Source of the DNA: Salinivirgaceae bacterium
Lineage (GTDB): Bacteria; Bacteroidota; Bacteroidia; Bacteroidales; Salinivirgaceae
DNA length: 64,000 nt
Reading direction: 5' to 3'
NCBI GenBank assembly: GCA_027858775.1
Contig: JAQICA010000303.1
Coordinates: 1-64,000 of the forward strand
The position numbers and the translations under genes are program-made. Within the stretch, counting starts at the first letter, position 1. Every line of letters starts with the position of its first letter. Of the stretch, positions 1 to 8,093 are shown one piece after another. Below the pieces are notes generated by a model that was not told the origin of the DNA, made no database searches, and saw nothing but the letters and a program-made list of their open reading frames with translations.

Positions 1-2090
1 TCTGTAGTGCCATGTTCTTCAACTTCCTGACCCCAAGTATCCCAATTGTCCGTGTACGATGTAAAATTGAGAATTTTGTTCTGACTAAACGTCATGTTTC
101 CCGTCCATTTAAGCCAATCGGCAGGCGCAATTCCCCACATAATTTCAATTCCTGCACGATAACTTTCATCTACGTTTTCCATAATGGCACTTCCCACATC
201 ATTAATGTTTCCGGTTAGCACCAATTGATCGTAATAGTACATTAAATAGGAGTTCGCTTTAACGCTCCATTTTTCATTCATTATGCTGCCTCCCAGTTCA
301 ATATTGTAAAGCTCTTCCGGTTTTGGCGTAGGTTTATTCAGGTCTGCATCTATAATCGTGGTTCGGTTCGGCTCTCTGTTGGCTTTTGCCAAATTCAGGT
401 AAGCCGATATATTATCAGAGGGCTGCAGAAATACACCAAATTTTGGATTCACAAAATCGTAATCGTGTTTTTGTGTTAAATCACGCATGTCGTCATCAAT
501 GCCATTAATTTTATAATCGATATGACGATATTGAAGATCGGCATACAGGTAGAGCGCTTTTGTAGCCATGTAGTTGACTCTTGCGTAGGCATTTGCATCA
601 TCTTTCACTCCTGTGTTTCTGTAGAACTCATGATTTGTAGAGAATGTTCCAATGCTGTTTTGTGCCCAGGTTATTTCGCCAAAGTGATCGCCATCGTACC
701 GATTCCACCCGCCACCAACGGTTGCCTTAATCTTTTCGTAATTAAATTTTACGGAACCTATTCCACCGTAGAAAATATTGTCTAGGTATTTACGAATTAC
801 CACATCGCTTCGCGTAATAGTGTCATCTGATACAATGATGTTGTCAGCCGCAAAATCTGCTATTTTCTTATCGTATTTGTACGATTCGTAATACCCAAAA
901 CCGTTAGTTTGGTGGTAAGCCGCGTTGGCAGTGATGTTTTCAGAAATGGTACGCGTGTAAAATACCTGGTAATGATCTTGTTGGTAATTATCCGTCTGGT
1001 TGTCGTACAAATATCGGTTAAATGTGCGGGCATCAGAATCGAATAAATTGTCGGTTTCTTCTTGCGAGTAGCCTGAATTTTGAGCAAATTCCCTCATAGC
1101 TGCAGTGTCGCCGTCGAGTTTGGCTTTAGGAATGCCTTCCCATGCCTGGTATGTGCGCTCTTTCCCTGAAAAGATATTGACACGAACAATGTTTTTGTCG
1201 CCACGGTAGGTGCCCGATGCAAAGAACGATTTTAAGTCAGACGAGGCGCGATCAATAAAACCATCACTTTTAATGCGCGATAACCGGGCATCGAAGCTGT
1301 AAATACCGTCAATAAGACCTGTTCCTGCTTTAAAGGTATTCTTTTGTGTGTTAAAAGAACCAAAAGCATTGTTTACTTCAGCGTAAGGCGATACCTCAAT
1401 GTCGTTGGTCTGAAAGTTAACCGAGGCTCCAAAAGCCGCCGCTCCATTGGTTGATGTGCCTACGCCGCGTTGTACCTGAATGGTGTTCGTGCTTTCTGCA
1501 AAGTCGGGCATGTTTACAAAAAATACGCCGTGCGACTCGGCATCATTCAAAGGAACATCGTTTACCGTTACGTTTATACGGTTAAGATCGGTTCCCCGAA
1601 TGCGAAAGCTGGTGTAACCAATACCTGCGCCGGCATCAGAAGTTGTTACCACCGAAGGCGTCAGTTGTAATAAGTACGGGATGTCTTGTGCCGAACGGTT
1701 CGAACTAATCTCTTCTCTGCCAATGTTCGTGTGGCTTGTTGGCGTTTTGTCTGTAGCACGTGTCGAAGAAATAGTTACTTCTTTTGTTTGAAAAACCTGT
1801 TTTTCGAGTACTACATTCACTGTTTTGTTGCCCTCCAAAACAATGGGCTTTTCCTGAAATTTGTACCCAATGTAGCTGACTTTTAATAAATAAGCTCCAT
1901 TTTTAAGGTTGCGGAAAACAAATTGTCCATCTTCGTTTGAAATGGTTTCATAGTTTCCCGGCTGAAGGTAAATGGTTGCACCACTTAGTGGTTCTTTTTG
2001 TTTGTTGGTCACAACCCCATTGATGAGATTTTGCGCATTGGTACTAGCAAACGTTAGTACTAATGCAATGCTTAAAATTGCACTTTTCAT
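1..2090 (-). CDS. TonB-dependent outer-membrane receptor, probable thiamin transporter (3' end outside window)
   Basis: This reading frame runs without a stop from an ATG at 2090 to the window edge (about 696 residues seen), so the last part of the barrel is missing. It starts with a signal peptide ending in A-Q, followed by a carboxypeptidase-regulatory-like domain (about residues 20-100, with the SGATIYLQPG and NEDGQFVFRNL strands). Then comes a plug domain with the typical stretches DIPYLLQLTPSVV, FRIRGTDLNRINVTVND and QRGVGTSTNGA, and then aromatic-rich barrel strands. TonB receptors import scarce nutrients through the outer membrane using TonB-ExbBD energy. The TPP riboswitch just upstream on the same strand predicts that the ligand is thiamin or a precursor, as for the riboswitch-linked receptors of other Bacteroidota. 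The family call is direct; the ligand is inferred from the riboswitch. Confidence 0.9.
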   Translation of the reverse strand, partial: MKSAILSIALVLTFASTNAQNLINGVVTNKQKEPLSGATIYLQPGNYETISNEDGQFVFRNLKNGAYLLKVSYIGYKFQEKPIVLEGNKTVNVVLEKQVFQTKEVTISSTRATDKTPTSHTNIGREEISSNRSAQDIPYLLQLTPSVVTTSDAGAGIGYTSFRIRGTDLNRINVTVNDVPLNDAESHGVFFVNMPDFAESTNTIQVQRGVGTSTNGAAAFGASVNFQTNDIEVSPYAEVNNAFGSFNTQKNTFKAGTGLIDGIYSFDARLSRIKSDGFIDRASSDLKSFFASGTYRGDKNIVRVNIFSGKERTYQAWEGIPKAKLDGDTAAMREFAQNSGYSQEETDNLFDSDARTFNRYLYDNQTDNYQQDHYQVFYTRTISENITANAAYHQTNGFGYYESYKYDKKIADFAADNIIVSDDTITRSDVVIRKYLDNIFYGGIGSVKFNYEKIKATVGGGWNRYDGDHFGEITWAQNSIGTFSTNHEFYRNTGVKDDANAYARVNYMATKALYLYADLQYRHIDYKINGIDDDMRDLTQKHDYDFVNPKFGVFLQPSDNISAYLNLAKANREPNRTTIIDADLNKPTPKPEELYNIELGGSIMNEKWSVKANSYLMYYYDQLVLTGNINDVGSAIMENVDESYRAGIEIMWGIAPADWLKWTGNMTFSQNKILNFTSYTDNWDTWGQEVEEHGTT

Positions 2091-2136
2091 AGTTCAAATT
2101 TTATTATTAAATAATATGCAATGGGGGGAACGGATA

Positions 2137-2230
2137 CTATAACTCTTCCCTTCGCCGGCATTACCCGGATCAGGTTCAAAGGGTGTGATCTCAGCCCGAA
2201 AATTTTGGGCACCCCCGATTGCGACCTTTT
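2137..2230 (-). promoter_or_regulatory. TPP riboswitch (THI element)
   Basis: Read on the minus strand, this leader holds the conserved THI-box pieces in order: GGGGTGC, then CTGAGA (in the form GGGCTGAGATCACACCC), then CTTTGAACCTGATCCGGGTA, then ATGCCGGCGAAGGGA. The P2/P3 and P4/P5 pairings (GGGTGCCC...GGGC and CCGGGTAATGCCGG) are visible. It ends about 45 nt before the receptor ATG at 2090. TPP binding normally lowers expression, so the receptor should be made when thiamin is scarce. The stem boundaries are approximate by a few bases. Confidence 0.95.
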
Positions 2231-2444
2231 TATACGTCGTTTCGGTATGCAATTACTGTTCCTAATGGTGGGGTTTTGTGCAAAAAAAATGCTTTTTTTT
2301 CCGATAGCTATCAGATTGTAATGAAATATGCAGACAGTTTTAACGAAGTTCTTTTGCTCTTTAGAAACTTGAAAACACTATGAGTAACGGGACATTTAAT
2401 GTGTTTTTAAGGAGGTTGAAGGCCAAAAGAACCAGTTTTAAACG

Positions 2445-2475
2445 TTGGTCATATGTAATAAAAAAGCTATTTTTG
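2445..2475 (+). promoter_or_regulatory. Bacteroidota-type promoter for the transketolase gene
   Basis: TTG at 2445-2447 and TATTTTTG at 2468-2475 are separated by 20 nt, which fits the Bacteroidota -33/-7 consensus (TTG, N19-21, TAnnTTTG). The predicted transcription start lies a few bases downstream, leaving a short leader before the ATG at 2496. This also argues against the longer frame that would begin inside the promoter at 2445. Confidence 0.65.
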
Positions 2476-2495
2476 TGTCCAAAATATATTTAATT

Positions 2496-3341
2496 ATGAG
2501 TAAAATAAACGAATTGCAAAATACTGCCACGCAGGTTAGACGCGATATTGTTCGCATGGTACACGGTGTAGCTTCAGGGCATCCGGGAGGATCGTTAGGG
2601 TGCGCTGACTTTTTAACAGCGCTGTACTTCGAAATTATGAACCACAATCCAAAAAAGTTTGATATGGATGGGGAAGGAGAGGATTTGTTCTTTTTGTCGA
2701 ACGGACATATTTCTCCTGTTTGGTACAGTGTTTTGGCGCGTTCAGGATACTTCGATGTTAAAGAATTAGCTACATTTCGCAAAATTAACAGCCGTTTACA
2801 GGGACACCCAACCCCCGAAGAAGAATTACCCGGCATCCGTATAGCATCAGGATCTTTAGGTCAGGGACTTTCGGTTGCTTGCGGAGCTGCACTAACTAAA
2901 AAATTACGCAACGATAAATCAATTGTCTATACATTACACGGCGATGGTGAGCTGCAGGAAGGCCAGATTTGGGAAGCTGCAATGTTTGCCGCTGCACGTA
3001 AAATTGATAACCTTATTTCTACAGTTGATTATAACGGACAACAAATTGATGGCCCCGTAGATGAGGTGCTTAGTCTCGGCGATTTGAAAGCAAAGTGGGA
3101 GGCCTTTGGTTGGCATGTTTTTGAGATGAACGGCAATGATATGGAATCGATTGTAAGCGTTATGGCCGAAGCCAAAGCAGCTACTGGAAAAGGTCGCCCC
3201 GTGATGGTTCTTATGAAAACGGAAATGGGCTTTGGAGTCGACTTTATGGTTGGTACGCACGAGTGGCACGGAAAAGCACCGAGCGACGAGCAAAAAGATT
3301 CTGCTCTTAGCCAGTTGCAAGAAACGTTGGGCGATTACTAA
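2496..3341 (+). CDS. Transketolase, N-terminal (ThDP pyrophosphate-binding) subunit
   Basis: This 281-residue protein is the N-terminal half of a split transketolase, which transfers two-carbon units in the non-oxidative pentose phosphate pathway. The family marks are GHPGGSLG (28-35), SNGH (68-71), the ThDP/Mg motif GDGELQEGQ beginning at 149 and its asparagine partner N180 in DYNGQQIDG. A normal full-length enzyme has over 600 residues; the missing pyrimidine-binding and C-terminal domains would be on a second subunit. That subunit is not next door: a terminator and convergent lnt follow. The start at 2496 is chosen because a consensus promoter covers the upstream alternative. The gene faces away from the TPP-riboswitch receptor, and its own cofactor is TPP. 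Confidence 0.92.
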   Translation: MSKINELQNTATQVRRDIVRMVHGVASGHPGGSLGCADFLTALYFEIMNHNPKKFDMDGEGEDLFFLSNGHISPVWYSVLARSGYFDVKELATFRKINSRLQGHPTPEEELPGIRIASGSLGQGLSVACGAALTKKLRNDKSIVYTLHGDGELQEGQIWEAAMFAAARKIDNLISTVDYNGQQIDGPVDEVLSLGDLKAKWEAFGWHVFEMNGNDMESIVSVMAEAKAATGKGRPVMVLMKTEMGFGVDFMVGTHEWHGKAPSDEQKDSALSQLQETLGDY

Positions 3342-3412
3342 AAATGAGAAGCTTGAAAATTGGTTCGTAAGAATGAGATGTCGAAACCAGTTCTATTAAA
3401 TAATTAGGAATG

Positions 3413-3440
3413 AAAAGGTGCGATTAACTACGCACCTTTT
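3413..3440. terminator. Bidirectional intrinsic terminator between transketolase and lnt
   Basis: AAAAGGTGCG (3413-3422) and CGCACCTTTT (3431-3440) form a perfect 10-bp stem around an 8-nt loop, with T-runs on both strands. It serves the convergent genes on either side. The lnt stop codon lies in the loop, so the last lnt codons are part of the stem. Confidence 0.85.
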
Positions 3441-5031
3441 TTCGTATTAGTAAGGTTACCAGAACATAAAGCATAATCAGCACTGTCGAGAATACAGCCA
3501 CTCGCCCAATGAAACTTCCATTTCTGGAAAAGTATGTGGCTTTATTGTTGGCCTTTATTGTTGCTTTTATGGTCGTTGCTTCCCACCAGCCGGTTTGCTT
3601 TATTACATCGCCCCGTTGATCGATAAAGGCAGAAATGCCTGTGTTGGCCGATCGTGCAATTGCCCGACGGTTTTCAATTGCCCGGAGTTTTGCATACCTG
3701 AAATGCTGCTTGTAACCCGGCGTATTTCCCCACCAACCATCGTTCGTAATTATGAAAAGCAATGATGCTCCTTTTCGAACGTACTCAGACACATATTCAG
3801 GGTAAACCGATTCATAGCAAATTATAGGGGCAATTGTCGAATTTTTGAATGTGAAAACACTCGACTCTTTCTGAAAACCTAAACTTCCTGTTGTACCACC
3901 CAGGTCGGCTGCTAAGTAATCCAAAAATTTAAAGTATTTGTAGTAGGGCATTTTTTCGACACCTAAAACAAGTTTCGACTTGTGGTAAATGTCGATGTCG
4001 AAAGGCGTAATTTGTAATGCAGCGTTATATCGATCGTACCAAATGTTGCTGCCCTTGAATTTTCGAGCTGTTGCAGGAATTATACTTGTGCCAGAATACT
4101 CGCGTTTTGTATTGGCTCCAATTACAAAAGCCAAATCCTCATTTTCTTTTAAAAACTCGCGAATCATTTGTATAGACGCGTAATTGTTGGTGTGCCGCTC
4201 CCAAATTGTTTCTACAATGGCTGTTTCTGGAGCTACAACATATTGTGTTTTTTCTGTGATGTTATTATCAGTGAGGTTTATTAACCTTGTTATTTGTTCC
4301 AACTTGCCCATCGATCCGAATTTTTCGTGATACGGATCAATGTTGGGTTGTAAAATGAGCACTTCTGTGTCGGTGCCTGTTTCTTTGTAATTACTATAAA
4401 TGGAATAGGAAACAATAATGGGCGAGACGATAATAATTAGTAGTAAAATGCTATTGGTAATCAGACGGTTCTTTGCTGTTGCACGATTCATCGCTAGTTC
4501 GCCAATGGCTGACATGATTAAAGTATTACTAAGCAAAACCCAAAGTGAACCGCCTAGTACCCCGGTATATTCGTACCATTGCACCAAATGTGTATTTGCC
4601 GAAAAGGCATTGCCTAGCGTTAGCCATGGCCATGATATTTCGGTATGAAAAAACATATGCTCAAATGCAAGCCACCAAATAATAAAAGCATAGCGGCCAA
4701 TCTTGTTTTTTGTTGCTTTTCGTGATAAATGATACGCCCAGAAAATAAGCGCCATTAAAGCGCTGTTCGCCAGTACTGCCAGAATGGCTCCAACGGGTGT
4801 GGCTTTATATATCCAATAAGTTGTGAGTATATTCCATATGAAAAATGCAATGTAGCTATAGTTAAAAACTTCGAAGTGGTTTTTATGGGGCGAGTTTGTC
4901 TGGGATTCCTCAATGAGGAGTAGAGGAACAAATGCAATAAATAGGAAAATGAGCCCCCATGAGCTATACCATGCTGTTGTAAGTAATAGGCCTGACGATA
5001 CAGCCAACGCAATTTTGTGAAATAATTTCAT
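3424..5031 (-). CDS. lnt: Apolipoprotein N-acyltransferase
   Basis: Lnt adds the third acyl chain to the N-terminal cysteine of lipoproteins in the inner membrane. The 535-residue product has about six N-terminal membrane segments (residues 5-215) followed by a periplasmic nitrilase-type domain. The catalytic triad is visible: E269 in VAPETAIVE, K351 in YHKSKLVLG and C405 in APIICYESVYPEY. A last membrane segment lies near the C-terminus (VLIMLYVLVTLLI). The frame extends 16 codons further upstream, but MKLFHKIALAVSSG at 5031 gives a normal inner-membrane start, so I chose it. The response-regulator gene lies 71 nt upstream on the same strand and may be co-transcribed. The N-acylated lipoproteins would include those encoded at 18936 and 44186. 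Confidence 0.95.
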   Translation of the reverse strand: MKLFHKIALAVSSGLLLTTAWYSSWGLIFLFIAFVPLLLIEESQTNSPHKNHFEVFNYSYIAFFIWNILTTYWIYKATPVGAILAVLANSALMALIFWAYHLSRKATKNKIGRYAFIIWWLAFEHMFFHTEISWPWLTLGNAFSANTHLVQWYEYTGVLGGSLWVLLSNTLIMSAIGELAMNRATAKNRLITNSILLLIIIVSPIIVSYSIYSNYKETGTDTEVLILQPNIDPYHEKFGSMGKLEQITRLINLTDNNITEKTQYVVAPETAIVETIWERHTNNYASIQMIREFLKENEDLAFVIGANTKREYSGTSIIPATARKFKGSNIWYDRYNAALQITPFDIDIYHKSKLVLGVEKMPYYKYFKFLDYLAADLGGTTGSLGFQKESSVFTFKNSTIAPIICYESVYPEYVSEYVRKGASLLFIITNDGWWGNTPGYKQHFRYAKLRAIENRRAIARSANTGISAFIDQRGDVIKQTGWWEATTIKATIKANNKATYFSRNGSFIGRVAVFSTVLIMLYVLVTLLIRKKVRS

Positions 5032-5102
5032 GAAAAAACAGGTTATTGTTGCCGGACAAAAATACACATCGTCGGGCATAAATCAATTCATAAACCTGAA
5101 TT

Positions 5103-5477
5103 TTATGTCATTTTAGCTTTAAGTACCTTATCTACAGTTTTTCCAATTTTGTCTAGTAGGTAAGGTTTTGTAATAAGGTCGTCGAACCCCCCCTGTTCAA
5201 AGGTTTCGAAAAAATCTTCAGGGTTATGCGCTGTCAAAGCAATAATGGGTAAGTTCGATTTTAAATTTTCTCGAATGTGTTGCGTAGTCTCAATTCCATT
5301 CATTACAGGCATTTCAATGTCCATCAGTACCAAATCTATTTTGTCTGATTCAATGCAATTTAAAGCTTCTCTTCCATTGGAGGCCTGTGCATAATTGTAG
5401 CCAAGTTTTTTGATCAATTCAACCAGAAGAATGCGGTTAATTACAATGTCGTCAACAATCAAGATTTTATGTGGCAT
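5103..5477 (-). CDS. Single-domain response regulator (CheY/DivK-like receiver)
   Basis: This is a 124-residue stand-alone receiver domain. The acidic pair D9-D10, the phospho-acceptor D53 in LVLMDIEMP, the T in IIALTAHN and the K in LITKPY are all present, so it should be phosphorylated normally. It has no output domain and would act by binding partners. It is divergent from the chemosensory cluster beginning at 5594, with a 116-nt shared upstream region, which suggests but does not prove a link to that pathway. Its sequence (DIEMPVMNGIETTQHIR) is closer to receivers from hybrid histidine kinases than to the CheY at 7728. Confidence 0.9.
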   Translation of the reverse strand: MPHKILIVDDIVINRILLVELIKKLGYNYAQASNGREALNCIESDKIDLVLMDIEMPVMNGIETTQHIRENLKSNLPIIALTAHNPEDFFETFEQGGFDDLITKPYLLDKIGKTVDKVLKAKMT

Positions 5478-5593
5478 AACAAATTATATTAGTTTTTTTA
5501 ACTTCATAAAAGTAACAATAATATTCAATTTAAAATAAGGTAATTTAACGCATATTATTTCCTTAAAAATGTGCTAATATCGTAAAATGAAAA

Positions 5594-7375
5594 ATGCAAT
5601 TGAATACACCAATTGCAGCCTTAACTCCCTTGTACATGACAGATATAAGTTCGAAAGAAATACAAAGTATTATTAGTGATATCGTTCATGGATTCTCTTC
5701 TATCGACACGAAGGTTATGGAACTTAATGTAGTGAGTAATCAGGATTTTACTGCGCTCAATAAAATATTTAAAAACCACCATGAAACCACCAAGGGTATT
5801 TCTCAAAGCACATCGGCCATTATTGATCAGGTTCAGGCGCTGGAAAGGAATGCGGTATTCGGAAAACTCAAAGAAGTAGAGGGTAAATATCGGTTAATGC
5901 TAGATGAAACAAATGTGCAAGTGAGCGATTTCAATGTTGAAACGGGAACCCTAAAGACCGATTTTAAACACATATTTATTCCTATTCTTAATTTTAAGCA
6001 GAATATTTCCACACTACGATTTTTATTAGCAAATTTGAAACTTAACCAAGGATTGGTAGATAAGGAAGTGGATTGCGATGCAACAAAGTTGATTGATGAC
6101 CTGAACGAGAAAATTACCGGTATTCAGTCAGAAATACCTACCATTGCATCTGATATTGAGGAACTCAAAGAACAATATGCAACAGCTCAGGATTTGGGTT
6201 CGCATATTTTGCAGAATATCCTGCCTGATTTTGATATTCATACGGCTGGTTTGCATCAGCATCTGCAAACAATTACGGCCAGTATAGAAAAAACCATGAT
6301 CATAAACCATTCTGTGGACGAGCTTACCCAGCAGGGCTTTCAAAACCTAAACGAAGTTATTACTAACCTTCAGTACCACGATATTATCCGACAAAAAATT
6401 GAACATATTCAGCAAACACATCAAAGCATAATTGCCGAACTGAATAATCTCGACAAAGCTGAAAATGTAATCAAAAAAGGACTCGATTATGTGAAGCAAA
6501 TCCCTGAAATTACAGAAATTCAGGCCGGTCAACTTCTTTTGACTAATAAGGAATATCAAACAGCCATTGAAAATACTTCGCTTAAGCTTATTGAAACAAC
6601 AAAAACCCTCGAGGAAGTTAATGCACACACAAAAAATATTTTTGGAGATGTTGATGCAGAGAAAGTTGCTGAAATAGTACAAACGCACTTGGGGAATGTT
6701 AAAGCCTATAAACTTCAATTGTTTGAAAGTGTCGAAAAGCTTATCGCCGTAAACGAAACGCTACAAACGCATATAGGCAGGCAGAGCCAGCACTATCAAA
6801 AATTAGCGCAATTAGAGAATAAAATATCCTCGGTGGTAAAGGATTTGAACAAAATTATCACCAATAAAGACGAAGTAAAAGCTTTGGTAAGCAAGTTAGT
6901 TGCATTAATTAATGATATCAACGAATCACGAGCCAATATTGGTAAAATTATTCACGTGCATCAGAATAATCAGTTGGGCGCAATTGTTAATGAAATGCAA
7001 GCCCGAAAAGCCACATTCACTATAGATGATATTAGCGAGGACGAAATGAATGGGTTTTCAGGTGAACTGAAACAGATTAATAGCCAAATTGTGAATAATT
7101 GTACCTTATATACTAAGCTAGACATTGATTTGAAGACAACCTTGGAAAACATTAAGTATTACGATTTTTACGATGTGGAGGTTGAGGCAATCATTAGTCA
7201 GCTTAACCTTATTTATCAAAAAATTCTTCAGGTATCGGGTAATGGCGACGGCTCAACCGATTTACTCACAATCATGAAAAAGGCTTATACAATGAAATCG
7301 CAGCGCGATATACACGAAAAAGCATCTGACAATGAGCCGGAAGAAGAAGATGAAGATAATCTGGAGTTGTTCTGA
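5594..7375 (+). CDS. Large soluble coiled-coil protein of the chemosensory cluster, with a CheZ-like D-x3-Q motif
   Basis: This 593-residue protein has no signal peptide and no membrane segment. It is almost entirely predicted helix, rich in E, Q, K, I and L heptads, with an acidic tail (EPEEEDED) ending in N-L-E-L-F. At residues 258-270 it reads NLQYHDIIRQKIE, in which D263 and Q267 match the D-x3-Q arrangement that CheZ uses to dephosphorylate CheY. A second patch, YYDFYDVEVEAI, lies near residue 522. It lacks the conserved hairpin tip of methyl-accepting proteins. As first gene of the cluster it could be a soluble receptor substitute, a scaffold or a CheY-P phosphatase; these are inferences. 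The start could also be the ATG at 5636 (MTDISSKEIQ), which lacks the first 14 residues. Confidence 0.8.
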   Translation: MQLNTPIAALTPLYMTDISSKEIQSIISDIVHGFSSIDTKVMELNVVSNQDFTALNKIFKNHHETTKGISQSTSAIIDQVQALERNAVFGKLKEVEGKYRLMLDETNVQVSDFNVETGTLKTDFKHIFIPILNFKQNISTLRFLLANLKLNQGLVDKEVDCDATKLIDDLNEKITGIQSEIPTIASDIEELKEQYATAQDLGSHILQNILPDFDIHTAGLHQHLQTITASIEKTMIINHSVDELTQQGFQNLNEVITNLQYHDIIRQKIEHIQQTHQSIIAELNNLDKAENVIKKGLDYVKQIPEITEIQAGQLLLTNKEYQTAIENTSLKLIETTKTLEEVNAHTKNIFGDVDAEKVAEIVQTHLGNVKAYKLQLFESVEKLIAVNETLQTHIGRQSQHYQKLAQLENKISSVVKDLNKIITNKDEVKALVSKLVALINDINESRANIGKIIHVHQNNQLGAIVNEMQARKATFTIDDISEDEMNGFSGELKQINSQIVNNCTLYTKLDIDLKTTLENIKYYDFYDVEVEAIISQLNLIYQKILQVSGNGDGSTDLLTIMKKAYTMKSQRDIHEKASDNEPEEEDEDNLELF

Positions 7376-7415
7376 TACAAGACAAAAATATAGAATCAAT
7401 GACAAAATATAGAAT

Positions 7416-7715
7416 ATGGCGCTAAAGGTAGAACGAAAAGGCGATGTGCTAAAATTACAATTCGATTCATCATTAAATGTACAAAACATTAGTGCAGTTT
7501 ATGATGAGTTGGCAGATGTGAATTTTGACAAGGCTAACCTGGAAATTTATTTTTCAGAAGAGAATATACCAGACTTGTCATTTCTGCAACTGATTGTATC
7601 CTTGCAAAAGGAGATATTATCGAGTGAGCAGAAAATCAAGTTGTTTGGCCCCTTGGATGATATGCATAAAACCATTATTTTGGGGTTGTTAAAAAATATT
7701 GAATTCGGAAAATAA
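7416..7715 (+). CDS. STAS-domain protein
   Basis: This 99-residue protein is a single STAS domain of the anti-sigma-factor-antagonist/MlaB type. It shows the N-terminal strands LKVERKGDVLKLQF, a DELADV helix, the LEIYF central strand and the loop PDLSFLQLIVSL. Ser55 in that loop aligns with the serine that partner kinases phosphorylate in SpoIIAA-type proteins. It lies 40 nt after the coiled-coil gene and 12 nt before cheY, so it belongs to the che operon. STAS proteins usually act by reversible binding to a partner; here the partner is unknown. No anti-sigma kinase is encoded beside it, though a SpoIIE-type phosphatase is encoded at 49719. The fold call is good and the role is inferred. Confidence 0.8.
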   Translation: MALKVERKGDVLKLQFDSSLNVQNISAVYDELADVNFDKANLEIYFSEENIPDLSFLQLIVSLQKEILSSEQKIKLFGPLDDMHKTIILGLLKNIEFGK

Positions 7716-7727
7716 AAAAATACCACA

Positions 7728-8093
7728 ATGGGAAAAAAAATACTCATAGTCGACGATTCTGAGAGTATCAGGGAAGTAGTAAGCTTTACGCTCGAAAATG
7801 CCGGGCACGAAGTGCAAAAAGCTATAGATGGAGACGATGCCCTAAAATATTTAGATGGTGCAGCTTATGACTTAATTATTACCGATTTGCACATGCCAAA
7901 CAAAAATGGCATTGAGCTTATTCGGGAAGTTCGCAAATTAGACACTTATAAATTTATCCCAATCCTGTTTTTGACAACAGAATCCCAAACTACCAAGAAA
8001 AAGGAGGCTAAAGAGGCAGGCGCAACCGGATGGATTGTGAAACCATTTGTTCCGGAAAAATTATTAGCAGCAATCAATAAAGTTGTAAGGTAA
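7728..8093 (+). CDS. cheY: Chemotaxis response regulator CheY
   Basis: This is a 121-residue receiver domain with the acidic D9-D10 pair, phospho-acceptor D53 in IITDLHMP, the switch T-T in FLTTESQ and the lysine in IVKPF. Its stop codon overlaps the cheA start (TAATG at 8091-8095), giving translational coupling and marking it as the cognate target of this CheA. No flagellar motor genes are in view, so its output is probably something other than a flagellar switch, such as gliding, a secretion/adhesion function or another regulator. Confidence 0.93.
   Translation: MGKKILIVDDSESIREVVSFTLENAGHEVQKAIDGDDALKYLDGAAYDLIITDLHMPNKNGIELIREVRKLDTYKFIPILFLTTESQTTKKKEAKEAGATGWIVKPFVPEKLLAAINKVVR

Noticed and set aside
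2303-2312. GATAGCTATC perfect 10-nt palindrome upstream of the TPP riboswitch
   Set aside because: It is too short to count as a regulatory site by itself, and no second copy with matching context was found in the window.
2438-2836. 132-codon minus-strand frame over the start of the transketolase gene
   Set aside because: It overlaps the intact, motif-rich transketolase frame and its promoter, and its translation shows no recognisable domain.
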